The notes beneath the pieces are model-generated. The model ran no database searches. It was not told the DNA's origin and saw nothing but the letters and a program-made list of their open reading frames with translations. Source: JAICIG01 sp035532215 (GTDB lineage: Bacteria > Planctomycetota > Planctomycetia > Pirellulales > JAICIG01). From it: a stretch of 64,000 bases of DNA. The position numbers were made by a program, and so were the translations under genes. Below are positions 26,934 through 35,744 of this stretch, piece by piece; within the stretch, counting starts at the first letter, position 1; each line of letters begins with the position of its first letter. Where the stretch lies: NCBI GenBank assembly GCA_035532215.1, contig DATKRK010000353.1:6449-70448 (forward strand), in the 5' to 3' direction.

Positions 26934-26996
26934 GCCAAGGCCAAGCCGCTACGAACCGGGGCATCGCTTGAACTTTGTCCCAGGTACGTGTGCTTT

Positions 26997-27014
26997 CATA
27001 CCAACCCGAAGCGC
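26997..27014. repeat. Left fragment of a REP core interrupted by copy D
   Basis: CATACCAACCCGAAGCGC is the start of a family 1 core. It stops at the left end of copy D and resumes at 27147 with AAGCGAGG, so copy D sits inside this older copy. Confidence 0.8.
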
Positions 27015-27146
27015 TAGCCCGGATTATTCATCAGCCCACACCAACCCGAAGCGCCAGCGAGGCGGAGCGACGCACTTACCTCGCTGGCGCTTCGGGTTTG
27101 TATGGAGCGCTTTGTCAAGTAATAGCCGGGCTGTGAATAATCCGGG
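27015..27146. repeat. REP-like element, family 1, copy D, nested in another copy
   Basis: A 132-bp complete element, left end TAGCCCGGATTATTCA and right end TGAATAATCCGGGC, in the same orientation as copy C. Both flanks are pieces of a single older core copy (26997-27014 and 27147-27189). It lies about 45 bp from the stop codon of the RAYT transposase gene. Confidence 0.9.
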
Positions 27147-27189
27147 CAAGCGAGGCTATGTCGTTTTCATTGCTCGCTGGCGCTTCGCG
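27147..27189. repeat. Right fragment of the interrupted REP core
   Basis: AAGCGAGG, a short spacer, and GCTCGCTGGCGCTTCGCG complete the core begun at 26997. The fragment abuts the RAYT stop codon (27190-27192). Confidence 0.8.
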
Positions 27190-27702
27190 TCAGTCTTGTG
27201 CATCGCGCACGTACAGGATCGCCGCTTCAAGACTGTCTTCGTCATTGATCCAGCGCCGGCTGCCGCGCTCTGCCCACCACTCCTGGCGCATCGAGAGATC
27301 ACCACTCGCGATCCCCCTTCGTCCGCATTCCAGCTCTTTCAGGCGTCGGGTACACCACGCCTTGAGTTGAATCTGCACCTGCTTCGGCGCAACCGGAGCC
27401 GTTACGACGACGTGCAAATGATTCGTCCGGCAATTCACGGCATGGAGTTTCCAGCCTCGGATACGGCAATGGTCTGCGATCGTTTTTTCGACAAGCTGAC
27501 GTTGCTCGGGATCAAGAACGCACGCATCCTCGGTCATCCGCGCCTCGGCCTCCCGCTTCACGATCGGATCAGGAAGCTGCCAACCCTTTCGGTACTCAAC
27601 CCAGCCTCGCTCATCGCCTGGCAGCCAGGCGCCGTAAGTGGGCCAGGTAAGAAAATACGCCAGCGGGTCGGGCAGCGGAGGCTCGTTCGCTCGTCCTTTC
27701 AT
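27190..27702 (-). CDS. RAYT: REP-associated tyrosine transposase (Y1, IS200/IS605-like)
   Basis: A 170-aa single-domain Y1 transposase. The opening FLTWPTYGAWLPGDERGWV is typical of REP-associated transposases. The HUH motif is NHLHVVV (His95, His97) and the catalytic tyrosine is most likely Tyr164 in AAILYVRDAQ near the C-terminus. Such enzymes nick and rejoin single-stranded REP hairpins and are single-copy, domesticated-looking genes flanked by their REPs. Here family 1 cores lie directly downstream (27147-27189) and upstream (27721-27842). The ATG at 27702 gives the family N-terminus; the longer frame upstream merely translates the 33-bp repeats. All key residues are present, so it may be active. 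Confidence 0.9.
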   Translation of the reverse strand: MKGRANEPPLPDPLAYFLTWPTYGAWLPGDERGWVEYRKGWQLPDPIVKREAEARMTEDACVLDPEQRQLVEKTIADHCRIRGWKLHAVNCRTNHLHVVVTAPVAPKQVQIQLKAWCTRRLKELECGRRGIASGDLSMRQEWWAERGSRRWINDEDSLEAAILYVRDAQD

Positions 27703-27720
27703 GACGCTCTCTCCCACACC

Positions 27721-27842
27721 AACCCGAAGCGCAAGCGAGGGCACTCCCATACCAAGCCGAAGCGCAAGCGAGGGCACTCCCATACCAACCCGAAGCGCTA
27801 GCGAGAGGCGACTGAATTCCTCGCTGGCGCTTCGGGTTAGTG
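27721..27842. repeat. Three tandem 33-bp REP cores upstream of the RAYT gene
   Basis: AACCCGAAGCGCAAGCGAGG-type half-sites start at 27721, 27754 and 27787 (period 33 bp; the second reads AAGCCGAAGCG). The last continues into a complete dyad closed by CTCGCTGGCGCTTCGGGTT at about 27841. The TAGCCC-type outer ends are absent. The array lies between the starts and ends of the RAYT gene and the beta-helix gene. Confidence 0.88.
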
Positions 27843-27850
27843 TGCGTGGG

Positions 27851-28753
27851 CTACGGCGCCGCGTAGGGCTGCCCGTCGATTTCCAACTTGCCGCCCCGCC
27901 AGACGACGGCCGGCGCGGTGTTGTCGAGCAGTTGGCTTTCGGTGAGCTTGGTGACCGAGACTCCTTCGGTCCGCAATTGCGAAGCGCCGTTGTCGCCGAT
28001 CAGACAGCCCTGGAGCCGCGCGTGCGACGAGCCGGCGATCGTCACGCCGCTGCGGCCGTTGCCGCGGCAGGTGACATTGACCAACTCGCAGTTCCGCACG
28101 CCGTCGTTGACGTTGATCCCGTCCAGGCGAAAGCCCTGCACGATCAGATCCATAATCACGATGTCGTGAACGTGGTACAGCGTGATGCCGGTCTGCAGAC
28201 CGCTATAGTAGAGCGGGTATTGCTCGGGCAGCTTGTCCGGCTCGACGCGGAAATAGATGAACGCGTCGCGACGGAACCACTGAAGCGGTTCGAGTTCGGG
28301 CAGCTTGTGGGCGCCCGGCTCGATCTTGCGCTCGACGGCCGGCTTGTTGTCGAGGAATAATTGCTGGTAGCTCGACTTCGCCGGGCGGAAGCGGAACAGC
28401 GGCCCGCGGACCGACTCCCAGACGTTCTCCGGAACGGGCGCGGTTCCGTCGAGCACGGCGCCTTGGCCGTCGATCACCAAGGGGTTCAGTTCGTGGCCGC
28501 ACTGCATGGCGGTCGAGAGGCTGATCGTTTCGCGATACGGTTCTCCCGAGTTGGCCAGCTCGATGCGGTCGCCCGGCTGCACCAATTGAAGCGCTCGTCG
28601 CAAGCTGCGCAGCGGCCCGCCGAAGGCAGTGGTCGATTCTTGCAATCCGTCGTGCAAATCGTCGCCCGCAACGTTGTTGACGTATAAAGTGCGCCCGCTT
28701 GCCGGCGCCGCCGCCCAACTCACGAGCATAATCGCCAGGCACAGCTTGCGCAT
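27851..28753 (-). CDS. Secreted right-handed beta-helix protein
   Basis: A 300-aa exported protein. The signal peptide is MRKLCLAIMLVSWAAAPASG, followed by RTLYVNNVAGDDLHDG, the start typical of parallel beta-helix proteins, with the PGDRIEL turn. The C-terminal half has repeating strands and Asn ladders (NCELVNVTCRGNGRSGVTIAGSS). Families with this fold include pectate lyases and carbohydrate-binding surface proteins, but no catalytic signature is visible, so the activity is unassigned. The ATG at 28753 is chosen at the signal peptide rather than an upstream TTG. The gene is convergent with no partner and ends next to the REP cluster. Confidence 0.8.
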   Translation of the reverse strand: MRKLCLAIMLVSWAAAPASGRTLYVNNVAGDDLHDGLQESTTAFGGPLRSLRRALQLVQPGDRIELANSGEPYRETISLSTAMQCGHELNPLVIDGQGAVLDGTAPVPENVWESVRGPLFRFRPAKSSYQQLFLDNKPAVERKIEPGAHKLPELEPLQWFRRDAFIYFRVEPDKLPEQYPLYYSGLQTGITLYHVHDIVIMDLIVQGFRLDGINVNDGVRNCELVNVTCRGNGRSGVTIAGSSHARLQGCLIGDNGASQLRTEGVSVTKLTESQLLDNTAPAVVWRGGKLEIDGQPYAAP

Positions 28754-28778
28754 CGCCGAACTCCGCGAGGAAAAGTTC

Positions 28779-28950
28779 AAGTTCCAGGTTCCCGATTTCA
28801 GGCCGTCAAGTGTAGCATTAAGTTACCCGCGGCGGGGGCGAGGGCGCCGCGGCGCTGCGCGTGCGGGCAAGTCGCGCCCCAGAATCCGCACAAACGTTGG
28901 GAATCGCCCGTTTTCGCCTGAAACTTGGAACGAACCTGGAACCTGGAACC
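28779..28950. repeat. Inverted-repeat element between divergent genes
   Basis: AAGTTCCAGGTTCCCGATTTC (about 28779-28800) is mirrored by CCTGAAACTTGGAACG and GAACCTGGAACCTGG (about 28918-28950). The 115 bp between the arms are GC-rich with a GGCGCCGCGGCGC dyad. It occupies the whole space between the starts of the beta-helix and S9 peptidase genes, so promoters must lie within or overlap it. Confidence 0.65.
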
Positions 28951-28968
28951 CGCCGCCCGGAGCCTCCC

Positions 28969-30906
28969 ATGCCTGCCGCACAACAGCCCCCCGCCGCGAA
29001 ACAAACCGCCCCCTTTGGCCTCTGGCCCAGCCCGATCACGCCGGGCAGCCTGGCCGAAGGCAAGCGGCTGGATGGCGTGGCGTTCGATAGCGACGGCCGC
29101 ACGCTCGTCTGGCTCGAAGGGCGCTCGGGCAAAGGCGTGCTGGTCGCGCAGAGCACCGGCGGCGCCGATTCGCCGCGCGATCTGACGGCCGAGTTGAGCG
29201 TGCGGGCCGAGGTCGGCTATGGGGGCGGCGATTTCACGGTCCACGGCGGCTATGCGTATTTTGTCGTGTACAAGACGGGCCGCATCTTCCGCCAACCGCT
29301 GGCCGGCGGCGCCGCCCGGCCGATCACGCCAGCCTGCGGTTCGGCCTCGTCGCCGGTCGTCTCGCCCGACGGCCAATTCGTGGCCTACGTGCATCACTAC
29401 GAGGACCGCGACCTCGTGGCCGTGGTCGACGCGGCGGGCGAAAGCTGGCCGCAGATTCTCGCTGCGGGCCACGACTTTTATATGCAGCCCCGCTTCAGCC
29501 CCGATGGACGGCATTTCGCCTGGATCGCCTGGGATCATCCGAACATGCCGTGGGACGGCACGCTGCTTTATCTCGCTTCGGTTGATTCGAAAGCCGACGA
29601 ACGCGACGCTCGCGGCCTGCCCCGGCTGGGCTCGCCGCAAATCGTGGCCGGCGGCCCCGACGTCAGCGTGTTTCAGCCGGAGTTCACGCCCGACGGCAAG
29701 CGGCTCGTCTACGTCTCCGATGAAAGCGGTTGGGGTCGCTTGTGCGTCTACGATCTGGCTGGCGGCAAACATCGCACGCTCACGCCCGAGCCGATCGAAT
29801 ACGCCGCGCCGGCCTGGGTGCAGGACTTGCGGACCTACGCCCTCTCGGCCGACGGGCGATACGCCATCGCCGCCGGCAACGAGCGCGGCTTTCAGCAACT
29901 GCGGCGGATCGATCTGGCCAGCGGCGATAGCCAGCCGGCCGCGGAACTGGCCGACTACTGCGGAATCTCCAGCCTGGCCGCGTCGCCCGCCGGCGAACGC
30001 CTGGCCTTCATCGCCAGCGGGCCGACGCTGCCGCCGCGCGTCGTGGTGCACGACTTCGCCAGCGGGCAGTCGCACGTCGTCGCTCGGTCCACGGGCGAAA
30101 CCGTTCCGCCCGCGGCGCTGGCCGCCTGCGAACCGCTTTCCTGGACGACGGCCGGCGGCGAAACGGCCTATGGCCTGTTCTACCCGCCGGCCAGCGACCG
30201 CTACACGTCGAGCGGGCGCCCGCCGCTGATCGTGCTGATTCACGGCGGGCCGACGTCGCAGGTCAAAGCCGGCTGGCGGGCCGACGCCCAGTTCTTCGCC
30301 ACCCGCGGCTATGCCGTGTTGTACGTCAACTATCGCGGCAGCACGGGCTACGGCCGGAAGTACATGCTGCGGCTGCGCGGCAATTGGGGCGTGTGCGACG
30401 TCGAAGACGCCGTCAGCGGCGTCGAGCACCTGGCCGCGGCCGGCCGCATCGATCGCAGCCGCACGGTCATCATGGGCGGCAGCGCCGGCGGCTTCACGGT
30501 GTTGCAGACGATGGTCGAACGGCCCGAGGCGTTCACGGCCGGCATCAGCCTGTACGGCGTGGCCAACCAGTTCGGCCTGGCAGCCGACACGCACAAGTTC
30601 GAGAGCCGCTATCTCGACACGCTGCTCGGCCCCTTGCCCGAGGCCGCCGCGCTCTACCGCGAGCGATCGCCCGTGTTCCACGCCGCCAAAATCCGCCGCC
30701 CGCTAGCCGTGTTCCAAGGCGCCATCGACACCGTCGTGCCCCAGGACCAATCCGACGAGATCGTCGCCGCGCTCAAGCGCAACGGCACGCCCCACATCTA
30801 CCACATCTATGAAGGCGAAGGCCACGGCTGGCGGAAGCGCGAAACCATCGAGCATTTTTACCAGGCCGTGGATGGCTTTCTGAGGAGGCATTTGATCTTC
30901 GCGTAG
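28969..30906 (+). CDS. S9 family (prolyl oligopeptidase-like) peptidase
   Basis: A 645-aa serine peptidase. Residues to about 380 form repeated beta-propeller blades (SPDGQFVAYV, FSPDGRHFAWIAWD, FTPDGKRLVYVSDE). The alpha/beta-hydrolase domain then has LIHGGPTSQ, the nucleophile motif GGSAGG (Ser505), Asp587 in GAIDTVVPQ and His619 in GEGHGW, a complete triad. The family removes dipeptides or acylated residues from short peptides. The ATG at 28969 has GGAG at 28959-28962; the longer frame upstream translates the repeat. There is no signal peptide, so cytosolic action is likely. Confidence 0.92.
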   Translation: MPAAQQPPAAKQTAPFGLWPSPITPGSLAEGKRLDGVAFDSDGRTLVWLEGRSGKGVLVAQSTGGADSPRDLTAELSVRAEVGYGGGDFTVHGGYAYFVVYKTGRIFRQPLAGGAARPITPACGSASSPVVSPDGQFVAYVHHYEDRDLVAVVDAAGESWPQILAAGHDFYMQPRFSPDGRHFAWIAWDHPNMPWDGTLLYLASVDSKADERDARGLPRLGSPQIVAGGPDVSVFQPEFTPDGKRLVYVSDESGWGRLCVYDLAGGKHRTLTPEPIEYAAPAWVQDLRTYALSADGRYAIAAGNERGFQQLRRIDLASGDSQPAAELADYCGISSLAASPAGERLAFIASGPTLPPRVVVHDFASGQSHVVARSTGETVPPAALAACEPLSWTTAGGETAYGLFYPPASDRYTSSGRPPLIVLIHGGPTSQVKAGWRADAQFFATRGYAVLYVNYRGSTGYGRKYMLRLRGNWGVCDVEDAVSGVEHLAAAGRIDRSRTVIMGGSAGGFTVLQTMVERPEAFTAGISLYGVANQFGLAADTHKFESRYLDTLLGPLPEAAALYRERSPVFHAAKIRRPLAVFQGAIDTVVPQDQSDEIVAALKRNGTPHIYHIYEGEGHGWRKRETIEHFYQAVDGFLRRHLIFA

Positions 30907-31010
30907 GATTGCCAGGCTCGCCCAAAGTCGCAGGCGCGTTCCTGTGTGCCGTCGCCGGCGATCGGGTGTCGCCAACCCTAGCGCGGGTTACGGCATGCGG
31001 AGCATGCCTA

Positions 31011-31200
31011 CTACTTTGGTTGCGCGGCGGCGCGCTGGAGGTTGAGTTCCAACAGCCGGGCGAGAATCTGTTCGTCGGCCAGATCGGCGGGCGAGCCGTA
31101 CCCCGGCGAACACTGCCTCGTCGAGCCGCGATGGGCCTGATCGAGCCACGCGGGGCACGGATACCAACAAACTCCGCCGCACTTCGTGTCCAAGAATAGG
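31011..31200 (-). pseudogene. C-terminal remnant of an MmeI-like DNA methylase
   Basis: Read on the minus strand, CPAWLDQAHR appears in one frame, RLDEAVFAG in the next, and YGSPADLADEQILARLLELN back in the first. Together these match the usual C-terminal ending of planctomycete class I SAM-dependent DNA methylases (WLD-AH, LDEAVFAAYG, ILARLLxLN). Two compensating frameshifts show it is broken. The rest of that gene is missing; its N-terminal piece is at 34118-34363, with an intact enzyme of the same superfamily between them. Confidence 0.7.
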
Positions 31201-31223
31201 GGGCCTCTTCACTTGTTCAAAGC

Positions 31224-31243
31224 CTTCGCGGGCTCGCGCGAAG
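31224..31243 (-). terminator. Possible hairpin after the MmeI-like gene
   Basis: A 7-bp GC stem (CTTCGCG with CGCGAAG, loop GGCTCG) begins 11 bases after the stop codon of the restriction-modification gene. No T-run follows, so termination is only possible, not established. Confidence 0.35.
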
Positions 31244-31254
31244 AGCCGCTTTGT

Positions 31255-34029
31255 TCAGTCGGTCGCTTTCTTGCGTCGCTTGCGCGGAGCGTTTTCTTCG
31301 AGTGCGGCTGTAATAGGTGCGGTTAGTTCCTCGTAAAGTGCAAATAGGAATTCGACCCTGGAGCGATCGTTCTCAAATGCGGTCGACCGATAACAAGCAT
31401 CGGCGGCGCGGTCAAGCTCGCGGTGCGCTTTGACGAGCGGCGCAGGCATTGTCAATGGGTCATAAAGATCTGCGAGCGTCGATTGCGGAAATTGCAGACG
31501 GGCGTCAAGCACTGCTTGCGCGTTCTTCTCGACTCTCGCTCTCTTTTTTTCCGCTACGTTCTTCGGCCAAGGGTAATTGTTGTAGACAAGTTTAGCCGAA
31601 TAGCGGTATCGCGATTCGAGACGGCCTCCGACCATTCGCACCCACGCCATATGCATCGTGGACGACAGAATGCCGAAGTGATAAAGCCCAGCGTTCGGGA
31701 CGATGAAACACAGATCGCTTACGAGCGTTTCCGGTCCCATGAATCCGATAGGAATAAAGCGGCGACGTTCAGAAGACACTTTAGGAATCACGAGGAAACT
31801 GCCTTTCGGCATGTTCTCTACGTGAAATCGACTTGGCGTTGCTGCGAGCTTCTGAGTCGGTTCGCTGGGACTTGCCAGGCGGAATTTCTGAACTGCCTCG
31901 ACGCGTTTCAGAGCTTCCGGCATTGCGCGAAGCTCACTCGGCGGACAATCCCCGAGCCATAGGCACCACCTTTCCCAGCCGTTGATGAATTCCTTGGAGC
32001 CAAGCCAGCGCCGGAACCACCTCGCCGCTTTCGGCTCGATTTTAAGGAACGCCGTTTTTTCTTCGGGGAGGAAAAGATAGTTGCCGTCGTCGATAGGCTT
32101 ATTGCCAATTCCGATTTGCGGCACTTCGCATATCGGCAGGCTGCGGTTGACGACGGTTGTTGGCGGCCCTTCGACAAGATACGGGCTAATTTGCTTGACC
32201 AGCGTCACCGTCGGATGGTTTGGATCCAATTCGTAATCGTAAAGCCTTTTGTTTACGCTTTCGCCAAAGCCAAAGCCGATGATGACGACGTGAACGTGCG
32301 CCTTCCCGCGAGCTTCACTTTCCCACGAGAAGGTTCGGTGCGCGAAACGAATCCGTATTCCGCGACGGAACAACTCATTCCAAAGTACGCCAACCTGCTC
32401 GCCCTGCGTGATTGAGTTCGTCGAAACGAAAGCGATTGGAGTTTTCCTGCCGGCTGAATATTGCGTTGCTTTGAAATACCAGCCAGCCACATAGTCGAGC
32501 AAACCGGCGTTTTTGAGGTTTTTCGCGGCTTCGACCAAATCCTTCCGCTGTTCCGCATTCTGATACTTTGCGCCAACGAACGGCGGATTGCCCAGCACAT
32601 AAGAACACTCGCCGGCGGGCAGCACGTCCTCCCAATCCAACCTCAGCGCATTCGCCTGGGTGATCTTGGCGCTCTTGCGAAGCGGCAGGCGAACATAATA
32701 AAGGCCGAACTCAGCGGAAACCGCCTGATTCATTTGGTGGTCGATCAGCCACATCGCCACCTCGGCGATGAGTGCTGGGAATTCGCTGATCTCGATGCCA
32801 AACATGGCGTCCACATCGACGCGAGACAAGTGCTCAATATCCATCACCTGCTGGCCGCCGGCGTAAATCTCCTTGAGCACGTCGAGTTCCAGCAGCCGGA
32901 TCTCGCGATACGTCACGACAAGGAAATTGCCGCAACCACAGGCTGGATCGAGAAATCGCAGCGCGGCCAATCTGTCGTGGAATTCCCTCAAGCGATTCTT
33001 GTTGCCTTTTACCTTTTTGAATTCGGCCCGCAATTCGTCGAGAAACAGCGACCTGACCAGCTTCAGGATATCGCGTTCGCTGGTGTAATGAGCGCCGACT
33101 TGCCGGCGTTGTCGGGGCTCCAGCACACTCTGGAAAAGCGATCCGAAGACGGCAGGCGATATCTTCGACCAATCGAAGCGAGTGCATTCCAGCAACTTCT
33201 CGCGCATCGCGCGGTTGAAATCGGCGAAGCCCAATCGCTCCTTGAACAGGGCTCCGTTGACGTGGGGCAATTCGGCTAATTCTTCGAGCAGGTTTTTTTG
33301 CCGCTTGTCCTTGGCTTTGTCGAGCACGTCGAAGAAGCGATCCAAGTGCATGCCAAGATCGGAGCCGTCTTCCGCCGTGTGATTTTCGATATACAGCGCA
33401 AAAGCGTTTGGCGAGTCGAAGATCCCCGTCTTATCCGCAAATAGGCAGAAAAGAATGCGTACCAGAAACCGCTCAAGGTCGTGGCCGGCATATCCCCCGG
33501 CTTCCAACTCGTCGTGCAGCTTGCCTAGCAATTCGACGGCGTCGATGTTGACCGGGTCGTCAGGATCAACTCGTTGCTGCTTGTAGCCCGCTATAAAGGC
33601 GAAAGCATGCACGTGCTTGGGCAGCTCGGCAAGCTTGAACGTGACCGTTTTGTCTTCGTCGAGATCGTGCAACGCGATTCGTGCAAAGTCGGAGACGACG
33701 ACGTACTGTGGCACTTCGTTATCGCGGCCCGCGACTTTCAGGCCGCGGATATATTCCATCGCTTGGCTATTTGCCTTGTCCAGCGATTTTCCACGGCTCT
33801 TGTGTTCGACCAGCAGTTTGCTCGGCCAAAACAGATCAATGTACGCCCAGTTGCCGGCGAGGTTTTTAACCGGTTCTTCGAAGCTCGCGACTACACGCCG
33901 CTTGACCCCAAATATGGCAAAGAACTCATCCCAGAACGTCTTTGCTTCCGCGTCTTCGTTTGATTCCTCCGCCCAATCCTTCGCGAATGCGTGAGCATTA
34001 TGGCGAATCTCGTTCCAGGATAAGGGCAT
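31255..34029 (-). CDS. MmeI-type (type IIL) restriction-modification enzyme
   Basis: A 924-aa single polypeptide expected to cut and methylate DNA. The N-terminal PD-(D/E)XK-like nuclease has IDLFWPSKLLVEHKSRGK (Asp65, Glu75, Lys77). A helical spacer with GAHYTSERDILKL leads to the gamma-class N6-adenine methyltransferase: SAM motif LDPACGCGNF (360-369) and catalytic NPPF (481-484). A target-recognition region (about 620-850) and the MmeI-like ending LTMPAPLVKAHRELDRA with SRVEFLFALYEEL follow. All catalytic motifs are intact. The gene looks visibly less GC-rich than its neighbours and sits between remnants of a related gene, both signs of horizontal arrival. Confidence 0.92.
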   Translation of the reverse strand: MPLSWNEIRHNAHAFAKDWAEESNEDAEAKTFWDEFFAIFGVKRRVVASFEEPVKNLAGNWAYIDLFWPSKLLVEHKSRGKSLDKANSQAMEYIRGLKVAGRDNEVPQYVVVSDFARIALHDLDEDKTVTFKLAELPKHVHAFAFIAGYKQQRVDPDDPVNIDAVELLGKLHDELEAGGYAGHDLERFLVRILFCLFADKTGIFDSPNAFALYIENHTAEDGSDLGMHLDRFFDVLDKAKDKRQKNLLEELAELPHVNGALFKERLGFADFNRAMREKLLECTRFDWSKISPAVFGSLFQSVLEPRQRRQVGAHYTSERDILKLVRSLFLDELRAEFKKVKGNKNRLREFHDRLAALRFLDPACGCGNFLVVTYREIRLLELDVLKEIYAGGQQVMDIEHLSRVDVDAMFGIEISEFPALIAEVAMWLIDHQMNQAVSAEFGLYYVRLPLRKSAKITQANALRLDWEDVLPAGECSYVLGNPPFVGAKYQNAEQRKDLVEAAKNLKNAGLLDYVAGWYFKATQYSAGRKTPIAFVSTNSITQGEQVGVLWNELFRRGIRIRFAHRTFSWESEARGKAHVHVVIIGFGFGESVNKRLYDYELDPNHPTVTLVKQISPYLVEGPPTTVVNRSLPICEVPQIGIGNKPIDDGNYLFLPEEKTAFLKIEPKAARWFRRWLGSKEFINGWERWCLWLGDCPPSELRAMPEALKRVEAVQKFRLASPSEPTQKLAATPSRFHVENMPKGSFLVIPKVSSERRRFIPIGFMGPETLVSDLCFIVPNAGLYHFGILSSTMHMAWVRMVGGRLESRYRYSAKLVYNNYPWPKNVAEKKRARVEKNAQAVLDARLQFPQSTLADLYDPLTMPAPLVKAHRELDRAADACYRSTAFENDRSRVEFLFALYEELTAPITAALEENAPRKRRKKATD

Positions 34030-34117
34030 GATGGACCGCGTTGGAAAGCAGGGATATTACTGGCGCTGCAAAGTCCAGCATTTTATCGTTGGCAATTGAA
34101 TTGAAGAAGGATTTTGG

Positions 34118-34363
34118 CTAATCCTTGTGCTTGCCCTTGTATTCCCAGCCGAAATGGCCGCGCATCCAGACGTCGGCCCAGCACTGCCCGCCGCCCGTCT
34201 TGCTGACGCCGCTCTCGAACGTGTACCAGGCGCCCTCGGGGTCGGCCGCCGCCGGCTTGGGCTGGACGAGCAGCTCGCACAGGTCGAGAAAGTGCTGCTG
34301 GCAGGCGCTGCGCTCGGTCAGGTTGACCTGCCGCCACTTGGCGATGAATTCCTGATGTGTCAT
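34118..34363 (-). pseudogene. N-terminal remnant of a second MmeI-like enzyme
   Basis: The 81-residue frame MTHQEFIAKWRQVNLTERSA... through FESGVSKTGGGQCWADVW ending FGWEYKGKHKD is the N-terminus of the other common planctomycete methylase type (FIAKWR, LTERSA, FGWEYKGKHKDL). It stops abruptly with TAG just after the nuclease-core EYKGKHKD, where relatives continue for more than 800 residues. Its own start and upstream sequence look normal. With the 31011-31200 piece it brackets the intact enzyme. Confidence 0.82.
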
Positions 34364-34532
34364 GCCCGCCGTTGGCCGCGTCGTAGGTGTCGAGAGAAGA
34401 ATGCGGCGATTGTAGCCCTCGCGGCGGACGGGCGCCAGCAGAACGTAGCAGACTCGCTCCGCGAGCCGTCGCCGATGCGCAACGCGCCATTCCGAACCGC
34501 CCGACACAGGCCCAACTTGGGCTTGCTCCCCA

Positions 34533-35740
<1,208 letters not shown>

Positions 35741-35744
<4 letters not shown>

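Noticed and set aside
34383..34507. N-terminal extension of the methylase remnant upstream of the ATG at 34363
   Set aside because: The extension does not resemble the family; the FIAKWR-type start matches the ATG at 34363 directly.
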